Below are positions 31,267 through 41,200 of a DNA stretch of 47,831 nt, one piece after another. The translations under genes and the position numbers were made by a program. This DNA comes from Desulfobulbaceae bacterium UBA2262 (GTDB taxonomy: Bacteria > Desulfobacterota > Desulfobulbia > Desulfobulbales > Desulfurivibrionaceae), in assembly GCA_002347185.1 (NCBI GenBank), contig DDXK01000037.1, forward strand, positions 15,695 through 63,525. Direction: 5' to 3'. Every line of letters starts with the position of its first letter. The stretch's first letter is position 1. The notes below the pieces were generated by a model that did no database searches, had not been told where the DNA came from, and was given only the letters and a program-made list of their open reading frames with translations.

Positions 31267-33777
31267 ATGAAACTGACAAGGCGTAATTTCATCAAGAACA
31301 ACGCCATTGCGGCCACAGCCCTGGCGGCCGGCATCTCCCTGCCGGAGATGAGGGCCATTGCCGCAAGCGACGACCCAACCATCCGCTGGGACAAAGCCCC
31401 CTGTCGCTTCTGCGGCACCGGCTGCAGCGTCCTGGTCGGGGTCAAGGACGACCGGGTAGTGGCAACCCAGGGCGATCCCGATGCGCCGGTGAACAAGGGG
31501 CTCAACTGCATCAAGGGATATTTCCTCTCCAAAATCATGTACGGCAAGGACCGCATCACCCGCCCCCTGTTGCGCATGAGAAACGGCAAATTCGACAAAA
31601 ACGGCGAATTCACTCCCATCAGCTGGGATCAGGCCTTTGAGATCATGGCCAGCAAGTGGAAAGAGGCGATGAAAAAGAAGGGCCCCAGCGCGGTGGGCAT
31701 GTTCGGCTCCGGCCAATGGACGGTTTGGGAAGGCTATGCCGCGGCCAAACTGTGCAAGGCGGGTTTTCGCTCCAACAACATCGATCCCAACGCCCGCCAC
31801 TGCATGGCCTCGGCCGTGACCGGATTCATCCGCACCTTCGGCTCGGACGAGCCCATGGGCTGTTATGACGATCTGGAACATGCAGACGCCTTTGTACTCT
31901 GGGGCGCCAATATGGCGGAAATGCACCCCATCCTCTGGTCGCGCCTCACCGACCGCAAGCTCACCGCCTCCCATGTCAAGGTGGCCGTACTCTCCACCTT
32001 TGAAAATCGCTGTTTCGAGCTGGCCGACCTGGGCCTGGTCATGAAGCCGCAATCCGACCTGGCCATCCTCAACTACATTGCCAACTACATCATCGCAAAC
32101 GGCAAGGTCAACGAGGCCTTTGTCAAGAAATCGGTCAATTTCAAACGCGGGGCCACAGACATCGGTTATGGCCTGCGGCCAAACGATCCCCGGGAGCAGA
32201 AGGCAAAAAACGCGGCCAAGGCTGGCGACGCCGAGCCCATGAGCTTTGAAGAGTTTAAGGCCTTTGTGGCCGAATACACCCTGGACAAGACCCACCAGAT
32301 CTCCGGTGTGCCCAGGGAGCAGCTGGAAGCCCTGGCCAAACTCTACGCCGATCCAAAGACCAGGGTGGTTTCCTATTGGACCATGGGCTTCAACCAGCAT
32401 GTCCGCGGCACCTGGGCCAACAACCTCGTCTATAACATCCATCTCCTCACCGGCAAGATTTCGGAACCGGGCAACGGCCCCTTCTCCCTCACCGGCCAGC
32501 CCTCGGCCTGCGGCACCGCCCGCGAGGTCGGCACCTTTGCCCACCGCCTGCCCGCGGACCTGGTGGTCACGAAGCCGGAGCATCGCGCCTTTGCCGAGCA
32601 GATCTGGCAGCTGCCGGCAGGGACCATTCCCGACAAGCCCGGCTTCCACGCCGTCCTGATGCAGCGCAAGCTGCGCGACAAGGAAATGAACTGCTACTGG
32701 CAGCTCTGCAACAACAACATGCAGGCCGGTCCCAACATCAACGACGAAATGTATCCGGGCTGGCGTGATCCGGAAAACTTCATCGTGGTATCCGACCCCT
32801 ACCCCACCGTTTCCGCCATGGCCGCCGACCTGATCCTCCCCACCGCCATGTGGGTGGAGAAGGAAGGCGCCTACGGCAACGCCGAACGCCGCACCCAGTT
32901 CTGGCGGCAGCAGGTCAAGGCGCCGGGGGAATCGCAGTCCGACCTCTGGCAGGTGGTTGAATTTTCCCGGCGCTTCAAGGTCGAAGAGGTGTGGCCGGCG
33001 GAACTGATCGCCAAAAAGCCGGAATACAAGGGCAAAACCCTCTACGAGGTGCTCTTTGCCAATGGCCAGGTGAACAAATTTCCCAGGCAGACGGTCAAGG
33101 ATCTTGCCGGCAATGCATACGAAAACTCCGAGATGGAGCATTTCGGCTACTACCTGCAGAAGGGGCTCTTTGAAGAATACCGCCGCTTCAGCCTGGAAGG
33201 TCCGAAAAAAGGACATGAGCTCGGGGAGTTCGACCAGTACCACAAGGCCCGCGGCCTGCGCTGGCCCGTAATCGGCGGCAAGGAAACGCTCTGGCGTTAC
33301 CGGGAAGGCTACGATCCGCATGTCAAGGCCGGGGAAGGAGTGGTCTTTTACGGCAACCCGGACGGCAAGGCCAACATCTTTGCCCTGCCCTACGAGCCGC
33401 CCGCCGAAAGCCCGGACCAGGAATACGACCTCTGGCTCTGCACCGGCCGCGTCCTCGAGCACTGGCACTCCGGCTCCATGACCAGAAGGGTTCCGGAGCT
33501 GCACAGGGCAGTGCCCAGCGCCGTGGCGTTCATGAACGAGAAGGACGCGGAGAAACGTGGATTGCGCCGAGGCATGGCGGCAAAACTCACCACCCGCCGC
33601 GGCGAAATCCTCGCCACCGTGGAAACCCGGGGCAGAAACAAAATGCCGGAGGGGGTAATCTTTGTTCCCTTCTTCGACGAAAGCCGCCTCGTCAACAAGC
33701 TGACCCTGGATGCGACCTGCCCCATTTCCAAAGAAACCGACTTCAAGAAATGCGCGGTCAAGGTGAGCCAGGCGTAA
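31267..33777 (+). CDS. napA: NapA, periplasmic nitrate reductase catalytic subunit
   Basis: 836-residue molybdoenzyme reducing nitrate to nitrite in the periplasm. Tat signal MKLTRRNFIKNNAIAATALA. [4Fe-4S] ligands Cys46, Cys49, Cys53 and Cys81 (CRFCGTGC...NCIKGY). Cys179 in DPNARHCMASA is the molybdenum ligand of NapA-type enzymes. Other bis-MGD landmarks: LWGANMAEMHPILWSR, TMGFNQHVRGTW and GQPSACGTAREVGTF. C-terminal cap ends in CPISKETDFKKCAVKV. Length matches NapA of E. coli (828). Ribosome-binding site AAGGAGGAGG. Confidence 0.98.
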   Translation: MKLTRRNFIKNNAIAATALAAGISLPEMRAIAASDDPTIRWDKAPCRFCGTGCSVLVGVKDDRVVATQGDPDAPVNKGLNCIKGYFLSKIMYGKDRITRPLLRMRNGKFDKNGEFTPISWDQAFEIMASKWKEAMKKKGPSAVGMFGSGQWTVWEGYAAAKLCKAGFRSNNIDPNARHCMASAVTGFIRTFGSDEPMGCYDDLEHADAFVLWGANMAEMHPILWSRLTDRKLTASHVKVAVLSTFENRCFELADLGLVMKPQSDLAILNYIANYIIANGKVNEAFVKKSVNFKRGATDIGYGLRPNDPREQKAKNAAKAGDAEPMSFEEFKAFVAEYTLDKTHQISGVPREQLEALAKLYADPKTRVVSYWTMGFNQHVRGTWANNLVYNIHLLTGKISEPGNGPFSLTGQPSACGTAREVGTFAHRLPADLVVTKPEHRAFAEQIWQLPAGTIPDKPGFHAVLMQRKLRDKEMNCYWQLCNNNMQAGPNINDEMYPGWRDPENFIVVSDPYPTVSAMAADLILPTAMWVEKEGAYGNAERRTQFWRQQVKAPGESQSDLWQVVEFSRRFKVEEVWPAELIAKKPEYKGKTLYEVLFANGQVNKFPRQTVKDLAGNAYENSEMEHFGYYLQKGLFEEYRRFSLEGPKKGHELGEFDQYHKARGLRWPVIGGKETLWRYREGYDPHVKAGEGVVFYGNPDGKANIFALPYEPPAESPDQEYDLWLCTGRVLEHWHSGSMTRRVPELHRAVPSAVAFMNEKDAEKRGLRRGMAAKLTTRRGEILATVETRGRNKMPEGVIFVPFFDESRLVNKLTLDATCPISKETDFKKCAVKVSQA

Positions 33778-33787
33778 GGCACCGGTT

Positions 33788-34573
33788 ATGACGCAATCGC
33801 AAGAGACAGCGGCGGGCCCGAGCCGGAGGAGATTTATTCTGGAGACGGCGCGAACCGCCTGCGGGGTTGCCCTGCTCGGCCTGGGCCTCGGACTCTATGG
33901 CAACCGGCAGGCGGTGGCCAGGCCGGTTTACACCCTGCGGCCGCCAGGAGCCCTGCCGGACCGGAAGTTCCTTGCCACCTGCGTCCGTTGCGGCCAGTGC
34001 GTCCGGGCCTGCCCATACAAAACCCTGCGGCTGGCCAGGCCGGAAGAGGAGGCAGCCACCGGCACCCCCTACTTCAGCGCCCGGCAGATCCCCTGCGAAC
34101 TCTGCGAAAATCGGCCCTGCATCCGCGCCTGCCCCACCGGCGCCCTGGACCCGCAGCTCACCGATATCTACAAGGCGCGCATGGGGCTGGCCGTGCTCAT
34201 TGACCGGGAAAACTGCCTGAACTTTCTCGGCCTGCGCTGCGATGTCTGCTACCGCAGCTGTCCGCTCATCGACAAGGCTATTACCCTCAATGCCACGCAC
34301 AACCAGCGCAGCGGCAAGCACACCATGTTTCTCCCGGAGGTACATTCCAGGCATTGCACGGGCTGCGGCAAATGCGAGAAATCCTGCGTACTGGAAAAAG
34401 CGGCCATCAAGGTGGTGCCCATAGCGCTGGCCAGAGGCGAGCTCGGCAGCCACTACCGGGTCGGCTGGGAGGAGAAGGCAAAGGCCGGGCAAAGCCTGAT
34501 ACCGGAACAGCTCGATTTACCGGATCGGATGCCCGAATACACCCCTCCCTTCACTCCGGAGTGGAAACCATGA
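33788..34573 (+). CDS. napG: NapG ferredoxin-type subunit
   Basis: 261-residue periplasmic iron-sulfur protein with a Tat signal (PSRRRFILETARTACGVAL). Four 4Fe-4S motifs are visible: CVRCGQCVRACP, CELCENRPCIRACP, CLNFLGLRCDVCYRSCP and CTGCGKCEKSC. With NapH it forms a quinol-oxidising path toward NapC/NapB. Stop overlaps the napH start (ATGA). Confidence 0.96.
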   Translation: MTQSQETAAGPSRRRFILETARTACGVALLGLGLGLYGNRQAVARPVYTLRPPGALPDRKFLATCVRCGQCVRACPYKTLRLARPEEEAATGTPYFSARQIPCELCENRPCIRACPTGALDPQLTDIYKARMGLAVLIDRENCLNFLGLRCDVCYRSCPLIDKAITLNATHNQRSGKHTMFLPEVHSRHCTGCGKCEKSCVLEKAAIKVVPIALARGELGSHYRVGWEEKAKAGQSLIPEQLDLPDRMPEYTPPFTPEWKP

Positions 34574-35436
34574 GCACTGCAAGCCATCCCGGCGCCCTGG
34601 CCAGAGAAAAAAAAGGCTGGCTGACAGCCCACTGCTGGCTCATGCTTCGCCGGTTGACCCAGATCACGCTGCTCGCACTTTTCTTGAGCGGGCCGCTGGC
34701 CGGAGTCTGGATCTTCACCGGCAATCTGGCGGCAAGCCGCTTTCTCGACACGGTGCCGCTGGCCGACCCCTTCATCCTGCTGCAAACCCTGGCCGCAGGC
34801 TCTGTGGTTGGAGGCACGGCAGCAACCGGCGCGCTGCTCATTGCCGCTTTTTATCTTGTGATGGGCGGGCGAGCCTACTGCGCCTGGGTCTGCCCCGTGA
34901 ACCTGATCACCGATTTTGCAGCCTGGCTGCGCCTGCGGCTCAACCTCCGTGAAGGCTGGCTCTTGAGTCGCAACAGCCGGTACTGGATGATCGCCATGGC
35001 TTTTCTGACCAGCGCCCTTACCGGCTCGCTGGCCTGGGAGCTGGTCAATCCGGTCACCATGCTCCACCGCGGCCTCATCTTCGGCCTCGGCTTGGCCTGG
35101 GCCATCCCGCTCGCCATCTTCTCTTTCGATCTTCTGGTGAGCAGGCGCGGCTGGTGCGGCCACCTTTGCCCGACAGGCGGCTTTTACAGCCTGCTCGGCA
35201 GGTTCAGCCTGCTCCGGGTGCGGGCCGACGGCAGGGACAACTGCAGCAACTGTCTGGACTGTTATGCCGTCTGCCCCGAACCCCAGGTAATCAGCCCGGC
35301 CCTGAAGGGCGAAGGCGGGCACGGTCCTGTGATCACCGGGGCCAACTGCACCAACTGCGGCCGATGCATCGATATCTGCGCCGAAAGGGTTTTTTCCTTC
35401 GGCAGCCGCTTCCCCAAAAAGGCAAAAACCTTCTGA
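34570..35436 (+). CDS. napH: NapH quinol-oxidising membrane subunit
   Basis: 288-residue inner-membrane protein with four helices (about 28-48, 74-94, 138-158, 170-192). Cytoplasmic CxxxCP motifs (YCAWVCPVN, WCGHLCPTG) and two C-terminal 4Fe-4S motifs (CSNCLDCYAVCP, CTNCGRCIDIC) are the family signature. Accepts electrons from menaquinol and passes them to NapG. ATGA overlap with napG. Confidence 0.96.
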   Translation: MSTASHPGALAREKKGWLTAHCWLMLRRLTQITLLALFLSGPLAGVWIFTGNLAASRFLDTVPLADPFILLQTLAAGSVVGGTAATGALLIAAFYLVMGGRAYCAWVCPVNLITDFAAWLRLRLNLREGWLLSRNSRYWMIAMAFLTSALTGSLAWELVNPVTMLHRGLIFGLGLAWAIPLAIFSFDLLVSRRGWCGHLCPTGGFYSLLGRFSLLRVRADGRDNCSNCLDCYAVCPEPQVISPALKGEGGHGPVITGANCTNCGRCIDICAERVFSFGSRFPKKAKTF

Positions 35437-35468
35437 AGGCCAGTAACCCTGCAAAAGGAGTTGAGACC

Positions 35469-35915
35469 ATGAAAAAAAACACCCCTCTGTTTCTGCTGGG
35501 CATCGTCGGCTGCCTGGCCATCCTGCCTGCGGCAACCTCGGCCGGGGAGCTGCAATCATTGCGGGGAGCCAGGGAGATCACCTCCCCCTCCCAGGATCCG
35601 GAAGTGGTGAAATTGATCCCGGACCAGAAACCGATCAAGCGGGACTTTGTTCAACAGCCTCCCCTGATTCCGCACAAGATCGACGGCTACATTATTGACA
35701 GGAATTACAACAAATGCCTGAGTTGCCACAGCTGGGCCAACTACAAGTCGGCGGGCGCCACCAAGATCAGCCCGACCCATTTCATCGACAAGGATGGCAG
35801 GGAATTGGCCAGCCTGGCGCCGCGCCGCTACTTCTGCACCCAGTGCCACGTGGTGCAGGCCGATGTCGAGCCGCTGGTGGAAAACACATTCCAGCCGGTA
35901 CCGGCCATCAAGTAA
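35469..35915 (+). CDS. napB: NapB diheme cytochrome c
   Basis: 148-residue periplasmic electron donor subunit of nitrate reductase. Signal peptide MKKNTPLFLLGIVGCLAILP to about residue 25. Heme c sites CLSCH (83-87) and CTQCH (123-127), with ISPTHF between them supplying a distal His, and the NapB-type YFCTQCHVVQAD. Ribosome-binding site AAAGGAG. Confidence 0.96.
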   Translation: MKKNTPLFLLGIVGCLAILPAATSAGELQSLRGAREITSPSQDPEVVKLIPDQKPIKRDFVQQPPLIPHKIDGYIIDRNYNKCLSCHSWANYKSAGATKISPTHFIDKDGRELASLAPRRYFCTQCHVVQADVEPLVENTFQPVPAIK

Positions 35916-35948
35916 CGTCAGGCAACGGAAAGAAGAGAGTGACGAGGA

Positions 35949-35971
35949 AAATCGGACGAGCGTCCTGATTT
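35949..35971 (+). other. Hairpin between napB and napC
   Basis: AAATCGGACG and CGTCCTGATTT pair with one bulged A around a two-base centre overlap; a GCCGGC-CTGC-GCCGGC hairpin follows at about 36017-36032. These may be mRNA processing or stability elements in the 160-base gap; no T-run. Confidence 0.3.
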
Positions 35972-36075
35972 CTCGGCAGATCATTTGTCGCCGAGCCTGA
36001 TTCCTCCGGCGGAAAAGCCGGCCTGCGCCGGCAAGACCAGGCGAACAGGCATCGGGAAAACAGCAGGAGTCTATT

Positions 36076-36681
36076 ATGAGCACAACCGGCAAAGGGGTAT
36101 GGAATAAATTGCAAAGCCCCAGCACCCGCTATTCGGTCCTCACTCTCCTGGGAATAGGCTTTATCGGGGGAATTGCCTTCCTGACCGGATTCCTGGGGGA
36201 GCTGAAGGCCACGGCCCAGGAATCATTCTGCATCTCATGCCACGAGATGCGGGAAAACGTTTACCTGGAATACAAAAACACCCCCCACTTCAGCAACAAA
36301 TCCGGGGTGCGGGCCACCTGCGCCGACTGCCACCTGGCCCGCGATCTCGCGCCGAAGCTGGCCAGGAAGATTGTTGCGGTCCGGGAGTTGTTCCACAAAG
36401 TGAAGGGGACCATCGACACCAGGGAAAAATTTCTCGATCACCGGCTCACCATGGCGACCAGGGTCTGGGGAGAAATGAAGGCCAACGATTCCCGCGAGTG
36501 CCGCAGCTGTCACGACGCCAAGGCCATGGATTACGCCAAGCAGTCCCGCCGGGCCATGCAGCAACACATCCGGGGCGACCGGGAAAAACTCACCTGCATC
36601 GACTGCCACAAGGGTATCGCCCACCTCCTGCCCGACATGAAGGACATCGATCCTTCCGCGGTCATCGGAGGCCATATCTGA
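36076..36681 (+). CDS. napC: NapC/NirT-family tetraheme cytochrome c
   Basis: 201-residue membrane-anchored quinol dehydrogenase. One N-terminal helix (about 20-41: VLTLLGIGFIGGIAFLTGFL) and four heme sites: CISCH (52-56), CADCH (82-86), CRSCH (142-146) and CIDCH (174-178). Full NapC length. Delivers electrons from menaquinol to NapB-NapA. Having both NapGH and NapC offers two quinol routes. Ends the operon before a terminator. Confidence 0.95.
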   Translation: MSTTGKGVWNKLQSPSTRYSVLTLLGIGFIGGIAFLTGFLGELKATAQESFCISCHEMRENVYLEYKNTPHFSNKSGVRATCADCHLARDLAPKLARKIVAVRELFHKVKGTIDTREKFLDHRLTMATRVWGEMKANDSRECRSCHDAKAMDYAKQSRRAMQQHIRGDREKLTCIDCHKGIAHLLPDMKDIDPSAVIGGHI

Positions 36682-36713
36682 GGCAGCTCGCAGTCGCGGG
36701 CACGGCACACTCC

Positions 36714-36744
36714 ATGAGAAAGGGCCCGTCTGGCCCTTTCTCAT
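36714..36744 (+). terminator. Terminator of the nap operon
   Basis: Perfect 13-bp stem ATGAGAAAGGGCC / GGCCCTTTCTCAT with loop CGTCT. T-run is short on the plus strand. Lies between convergent genes and may serve both. Confidence 0.7.
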
Positions 36745-36770
36745 TTCCAGCCTGCCCGGCAAACAGGGCT

Positions 36771-37316
36771 CTACATCCCGAAGAGCTCCTTCATCTTTTT
36801 CGCCCCCTCCATGAGGGCATCGGCGCCGCCTTCCGGCTGGGCGCCGGTCCCTGCCCCGCCGCCTGCCTGGGGCACGACGGCCTGCGCTTCCGTATAGGTG
36901 CAGGTCCCGATCTTCCTGCCTTCATAGACGGTGGTGATCTCCATGAGCTCGCCCTCCTGCCTGGTCTGCATCTTCATCCTGCCGCTGTAGCGTCCGGGAC
37001 CGTACTCCATCTCGCCGCTGCCGGTCATGGCGGCCTCGCCTTCGCAGACCATCTTCCAGGTTGTCCTGTTGCCGCTCACCTTGACGTCACTCATCCTGCA
37101 CTGCTGGTTGGGCTCCTGGGGAATGGCGCGGGCAGGGTCCTTTTCCTGCCCCTTGGGCACGCAGACCTTCATGGTCTGCGCCGGCATGGCAAAGGGCATG
37201 CCGGCAATCTCCGTCCTGGCCTTGACCTCCCAAAGCTCGTCCTCCCCTGCCGCCGCCGCGCTTCCGGCGCCTGCCAACATGAAAAACGCAGCAAAAAAAA
37301 GTACTTCCTTCTTCAT
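36771..37316 (-). CDS. DUF3617-family exported protein
   Basis: 181-residue periplasmic protein. Signal peptide MKKEVLFFAAFFMLAGAGSA, then the DUF3617 pattern: ELWEVKARTEIAGMPFAMPA, QTMKVCVPKG, CRMSDVKVSGNRTTWKMVC, quoted in parts as CRMSDVKVSGN and TTWKMVCEG, and MEYGPGRYSGRMKMQ. Paired cysteines suggest disulfides. The C-terminal tail is Gly/Ala rich. Function unknown. Confidence 0.88.
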   Translation of the reverse strand: MKKEVLFFAAFFMLAGAGSAAAAGEDELWEVKARTEIAGMPFAMPAQTMKVCVPKGQEKDPARAIPQEPNQQCRMSDVKVSGNRTTWKMVCEGEAAMTGSGEMEYGPGRYSGRMKMQTRQEGELMEITTVYEGRKIGTCTYTEAQAVVPQAGGGAGTGAQPEGGADALMEGAKKMKELFGM

Positions 37317-37352
37317 AAAAACCTCCCTTGATTCACTCCTCTCTTGAAAAAA

Positions 37353-38264
37353 TCAGGTCATTTCCAGTTCCACCCGGTTGCGCCCCTGCTCCTTGGCCCG
37401 GTAGAGAGCCTGGTCCGCCAGCCTGATCAACCCGTAGGTATCGACAAAGCGATCCCGCTGGACAATCCCCACGCCGATGCTTGCCGTCACCGCAACAGGT
37501 CCGGCGGCGGTGGCAAAAGGCTTTTCGGAGAGGGCAAGGCGCAAGCGGTCGTAATGCTTGCGGATCAGGGCGCAGTCACAATCGGAGATCACGACGAGAA
37601 ACTCCTCGCCGCCATAACGCCCCACCCGGTCATAGGGACGCAGGGCCTGCGAAAGGCGGCTGGCAAGCTCGCAGAGCACCTCGTCTCCCACCTGATGGCC
37701 ATGGGTATCGTTGATCAGCTTGAAATGGTCGATATCCATGAGCCCCACGCAGAGATTCTCCTGCCGCCGCAGGCCCCGGGCCAGCTCCTTGTCCAGGTAT
37801 TCGAGGATGGCCCGCCGGTTGAGAAGACCGGTGAGGGCGTCGTGGGTCGCCTGTTGCTTCAGGGCATTGCGGGCGGCAAGCAGTTCGAGGTTGAGTTCGG
37901 CAATGCGCCTGCCCGCCCGGACCCTGACCTCGAGTTCGTGGGGATGGTAGGGCTTGGTGATGTAATCGTCCGCCCCCGCCTCCATGCCCCGCACGATGTC
38001 GTCCTTGTCGTCCCGGGCGGTGAGGAGAAGAACATAGACATAGGGCTCCCGGGAGAGGGAACGCACCCGCCGGCACAGCTCCACGCCGTCCAGGCCCGGC
38101 ATCATCCAGTCCAGAATGAGCAGCTGCGGGCACTCCTCTCTCTGGATCAGCTCCCAGGCCGAGGTGCCGTCCTGGCAGACCACTGTCTCATACCCCCATT
38201 TCCGGAGCATGGTTTCGAGCTTCATCCGCGAAATCGGATCATCTTCGGCAACCAGAATCTTCAT
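37353..38264 (-). CDS. PleD-like response regulator with GGDEF domain
   Basis: 303-residue diguanylate cyclase. REC domain 1-120 with acceptor Asp52 (LILDWMMPG), followed by a GGDEF domain (about 140-300). The active site is RYGGEEF (GGEEF 218-222), so it should make cyclic di-GMP; an RxxD inhibitory I-site (Arg209-Asp212) is five residues upstream. The start overlaps the stop of the large hybrid kinase gene (ATGA), pointing to direct phosphotransfer between the two. Confidence 0.95.
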   Translation of the reverse strand: MKILVAEDDPISRMKLETMLRKWGYETVVCQDGTSAWELIQREECPQLLILDWMMPGLDGVELCRRVRSLSREPYVYVLLLTARDDKDDIVRGMEAGADDYITKPYHPHELEVRVRAGRRIAELNLELLAARNALKQQATHDALTGLLNRRAILEYLDKELARGLRRQENLCVGLMDIDHFKLINDTHGHQVGDEVLCELASRLSQALRPYDRVGRYGGEEFLVVISDCDCALIRKHYDRLRLALSEKPFATAAGPVAVTASIGVGIVQRDRFVDTYGLIRLADQALYRAKEQGRNRVELEMT

Positions 38265-41200
38265 GCCTCATCCTCCGCAAGATATTGAGCCAGGGACTCT
38301 GCCAGACGTCGGCACTGCCCAAGCAGCCGTTCCCCCAACAGGGAGAGCTCCGGCCAGTCTCCGCTTCCCGCCGCCTTTTCCAGGGCCAGGGCAGCCGTGA
38401 AGCAAGGCCCTTTCCCGAAATTCGCCACCGCGCCCTTGAGCTTGTGGGCCGCCATCCGCAGCGCCTCGGCATCCTGTTTTTCCATCGCTTCGCCGACCGC
38501 GGCCAGATAGCGATCTCCCTCGCCGACAAACATGGCGGCCACCGCCCGGAGCAGGGCGGGATCGTCGTCCATCACCGCAAGGGCGGCAGCCCGATCGAAG
38601 TCCTGCCCCGTCTCTGCCGGCGCCTGCGTACCCTCCCGCGGCCGCCGGGAAAGCTGCGCCGGAACCACGCCCAGAACCCGGCCGATTTCCGCGAGAAGCT
38701 CCCTACTGCCAAAAGGTTTGGTCACATAGCCATCCATGCCGAAGGTAAGCCCCTTGCGCCGGTCTTCGCTGAAGGCCTGGGCGCTGAGACCGATGATGGG
38801 AATATGGCCGCCCTGCCGATCCTCGCGCTCGCGGATCTCCATGGTGGCCGCAATGCCGTCCATCACCGGCATGTTGATGTCCATCAGGACCAGATCGAAA
38901 TCCTCCCCGGCGCTGCGTGCCACCGCCTCCCTGCCGTTGGCGACGATTTCGACCCGGTGCCCGTGGATCGCCAGCAGGCGGGCGGCAACCTGCTGGTTGA
39001 TGGTGTCATCCTCGGCCAGCAGGATGGAGAGGGAGGGCAGGACGGCCGCCAACGGCAGTTCCGCCCGCTTTTCCCGTTCCTCCGTGACCGGCTCGCCCAA
39101 CGCCTGCCTGATGCTGCGCAACAACAGATCCCGCCGGATCGGCTTGGCGAAAAATCCGGAGATCCCCAGCCGTTTCGCCTCTTCCAGTTTCGCCTTGCGG
39201 CAGTCGGAGGTCAGCATCAGCACCACCGGCAGCTCTGCCTCCTGCGCGCGGATCGTCTGCAGCAGGGCCAGGCCGTCCAGATCGGGAAGCCGGCAATCAA
39301 GCAGGAGAAGCCCGACAGGAGTGCCGGCCCGCCGATTGCAAGCCAGGGTTTCCAGACATTCTCCGCCGCTGGCCGCCTCCAGCACCTCTGCCCCCCACTC
39401 CCCGAGGATATCCCGCGTCACCTGGCGGTTGCCGGCGGTATCGTCCACCACCAGCGCCCGCGTCCCGGCGAGATTGGGGGCGGCCTCCCGTTTGCCCTGC
39501 CGCTTTTCCGCCAGCGGCTGCTTGCGGAGACGGACATGGAAGAAGAAGGTGCTGCCCCGTCCGGATTCGCTCTCAAGCCAGATCCGCCCGCCCATCCGCT
39601 CGATGAGCTTCCGGGAGATGGCAAGCCCGAGGCCGGTGCCGCCGTATCTTCTGGTGGTGGAGGTGTCGACCTGGGCAAAACTCTCAAAGACCAGGGCCTG
39701 CTTGGCCACCGGGATGCCGATGCCGGTGTCGCGTACCGAAAAAAGCAGGGTCACGCCCTCCGCGTCCTCCTCCTGCCTTTCCACGCTGACCATGATCTCG
39801 CCGGCCTCGGTGAACTTGATGGCGTTGCCGAGCAGGTTGGCCAGCACCTGCCGCAGGCGGTGCGGATCGCCCAGCAGGTAGGGAAAGACCTCGGGGCTGA
39901 TACGGTAGACCAGCTCCAGCTGCTTGCCGTGCGCCTTGATGGCGAAGAGCTCGCAGAGCTTACCGAGAAAATGGTTGAGGTCGAACTCCACCGCCTCCAG
40001 GGGCAGGCTGCCCGCCTCGATCCGGGAGATGTCGAGGATGTTGTTGATCAGCTCCATGAGATCCTCGCCGGCGCTGCGGAAGATCGTCACATACTCGCGC
40101 TGCACCTCGGAAAGCTCGGTGTAGCCCAGGAGGTCGGCCATGCCGATGATGGCGTTCATAGGGGTTCTGATCTCATGGCTCATGGTGGCCAGAAATTCGC
40201 TCTTTGCCTGGTTGGCGGCCTCCGCCTCTGCCTTGGCCGTGAGCAGGGCCTTGGCCGCCCTGTCCCGCTGAATGGCCAGGGCGTAGAGATCGGCCAGACG
40301 CCGCACCAGCTTGAGATCCTGGTCGCTGTACTCCCGGCCGGGGTTGGCCAGGGCGAGCTGGCCGACCAGCTCGCCTTCCACCAGGGCAGGCACCGAGAGA
40401 AAGCGCTCCACCGGCGCATGGCCGGAGGGCATGATCCCGGCATAGGCGGGATGCTTGCGGGGTTCGTTGGTGAAAAAGCCCTGGTGGGTATTGAGGCTGT
40501 GCCCCCACAGGCCGCGGTAGCCATGCGGCTCCCTGGGCAGGACAACATTGCCGCCTTCGGTAATCCGGCACTGCTCGACCAGCATCGGGGTCAGGGTGTG
40601 GCCGACCATGGCGCCGCTTACGGGGTCGATCTCCGAGGCATAGCCCGCCTTGCTGCCGGTCAGGCGGCGGGCCAACTGCATCACCAGCTCCGCCACCTCG
40701 CTGATCGCCGGCTCATGGCCGATGAGGATCTCGGCAAGCCCGGCTATGCCGGAATTGAGTTCGGTTTCAAGCTCAAGCTGCTGCTGGGTCCGCTTGCGCT
40801 CGGAGATATCCCGCACCACGCTCAGCACCAGCTGCTCGCCCCGGAAGGAAACCAGGCGGGCCTGCACCTCCACCGGCATCGCCTCCCCATTTTTCTTGCG
40901 GTTGCACGACTCGAAAAGCGCCTCCCCCTGCTCGGCCAGGATCCGCATATTCTTCTCGATCCGCTGCGCCGCCTCCGGGGTGTCCAGTTCGGCAAGGCGC
41001 AGGGTGAGCAGTTCCTCCCGGGAGTAGCCGCGGCTCTGCCAGGCGGCCTGATTCACATAGACCATCCTGCCTTCCAGGGTATGGACCAGCACCGAGTCGG
41101 TGGCGTTATCGAGCATCAGCGAGCGGAAGGCGAGCTCCTCGTCGGCCCGCCGCTGCTGCAGGATGCCCCACATGCTGTTCATGAAGAGATTGAGCTGACG

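Noticed and set aside
31243..33504. Long minus-strand open frame opposite napA.
   Set aside because: Antisense shadow of napA; no motif or ribosome-binding site.
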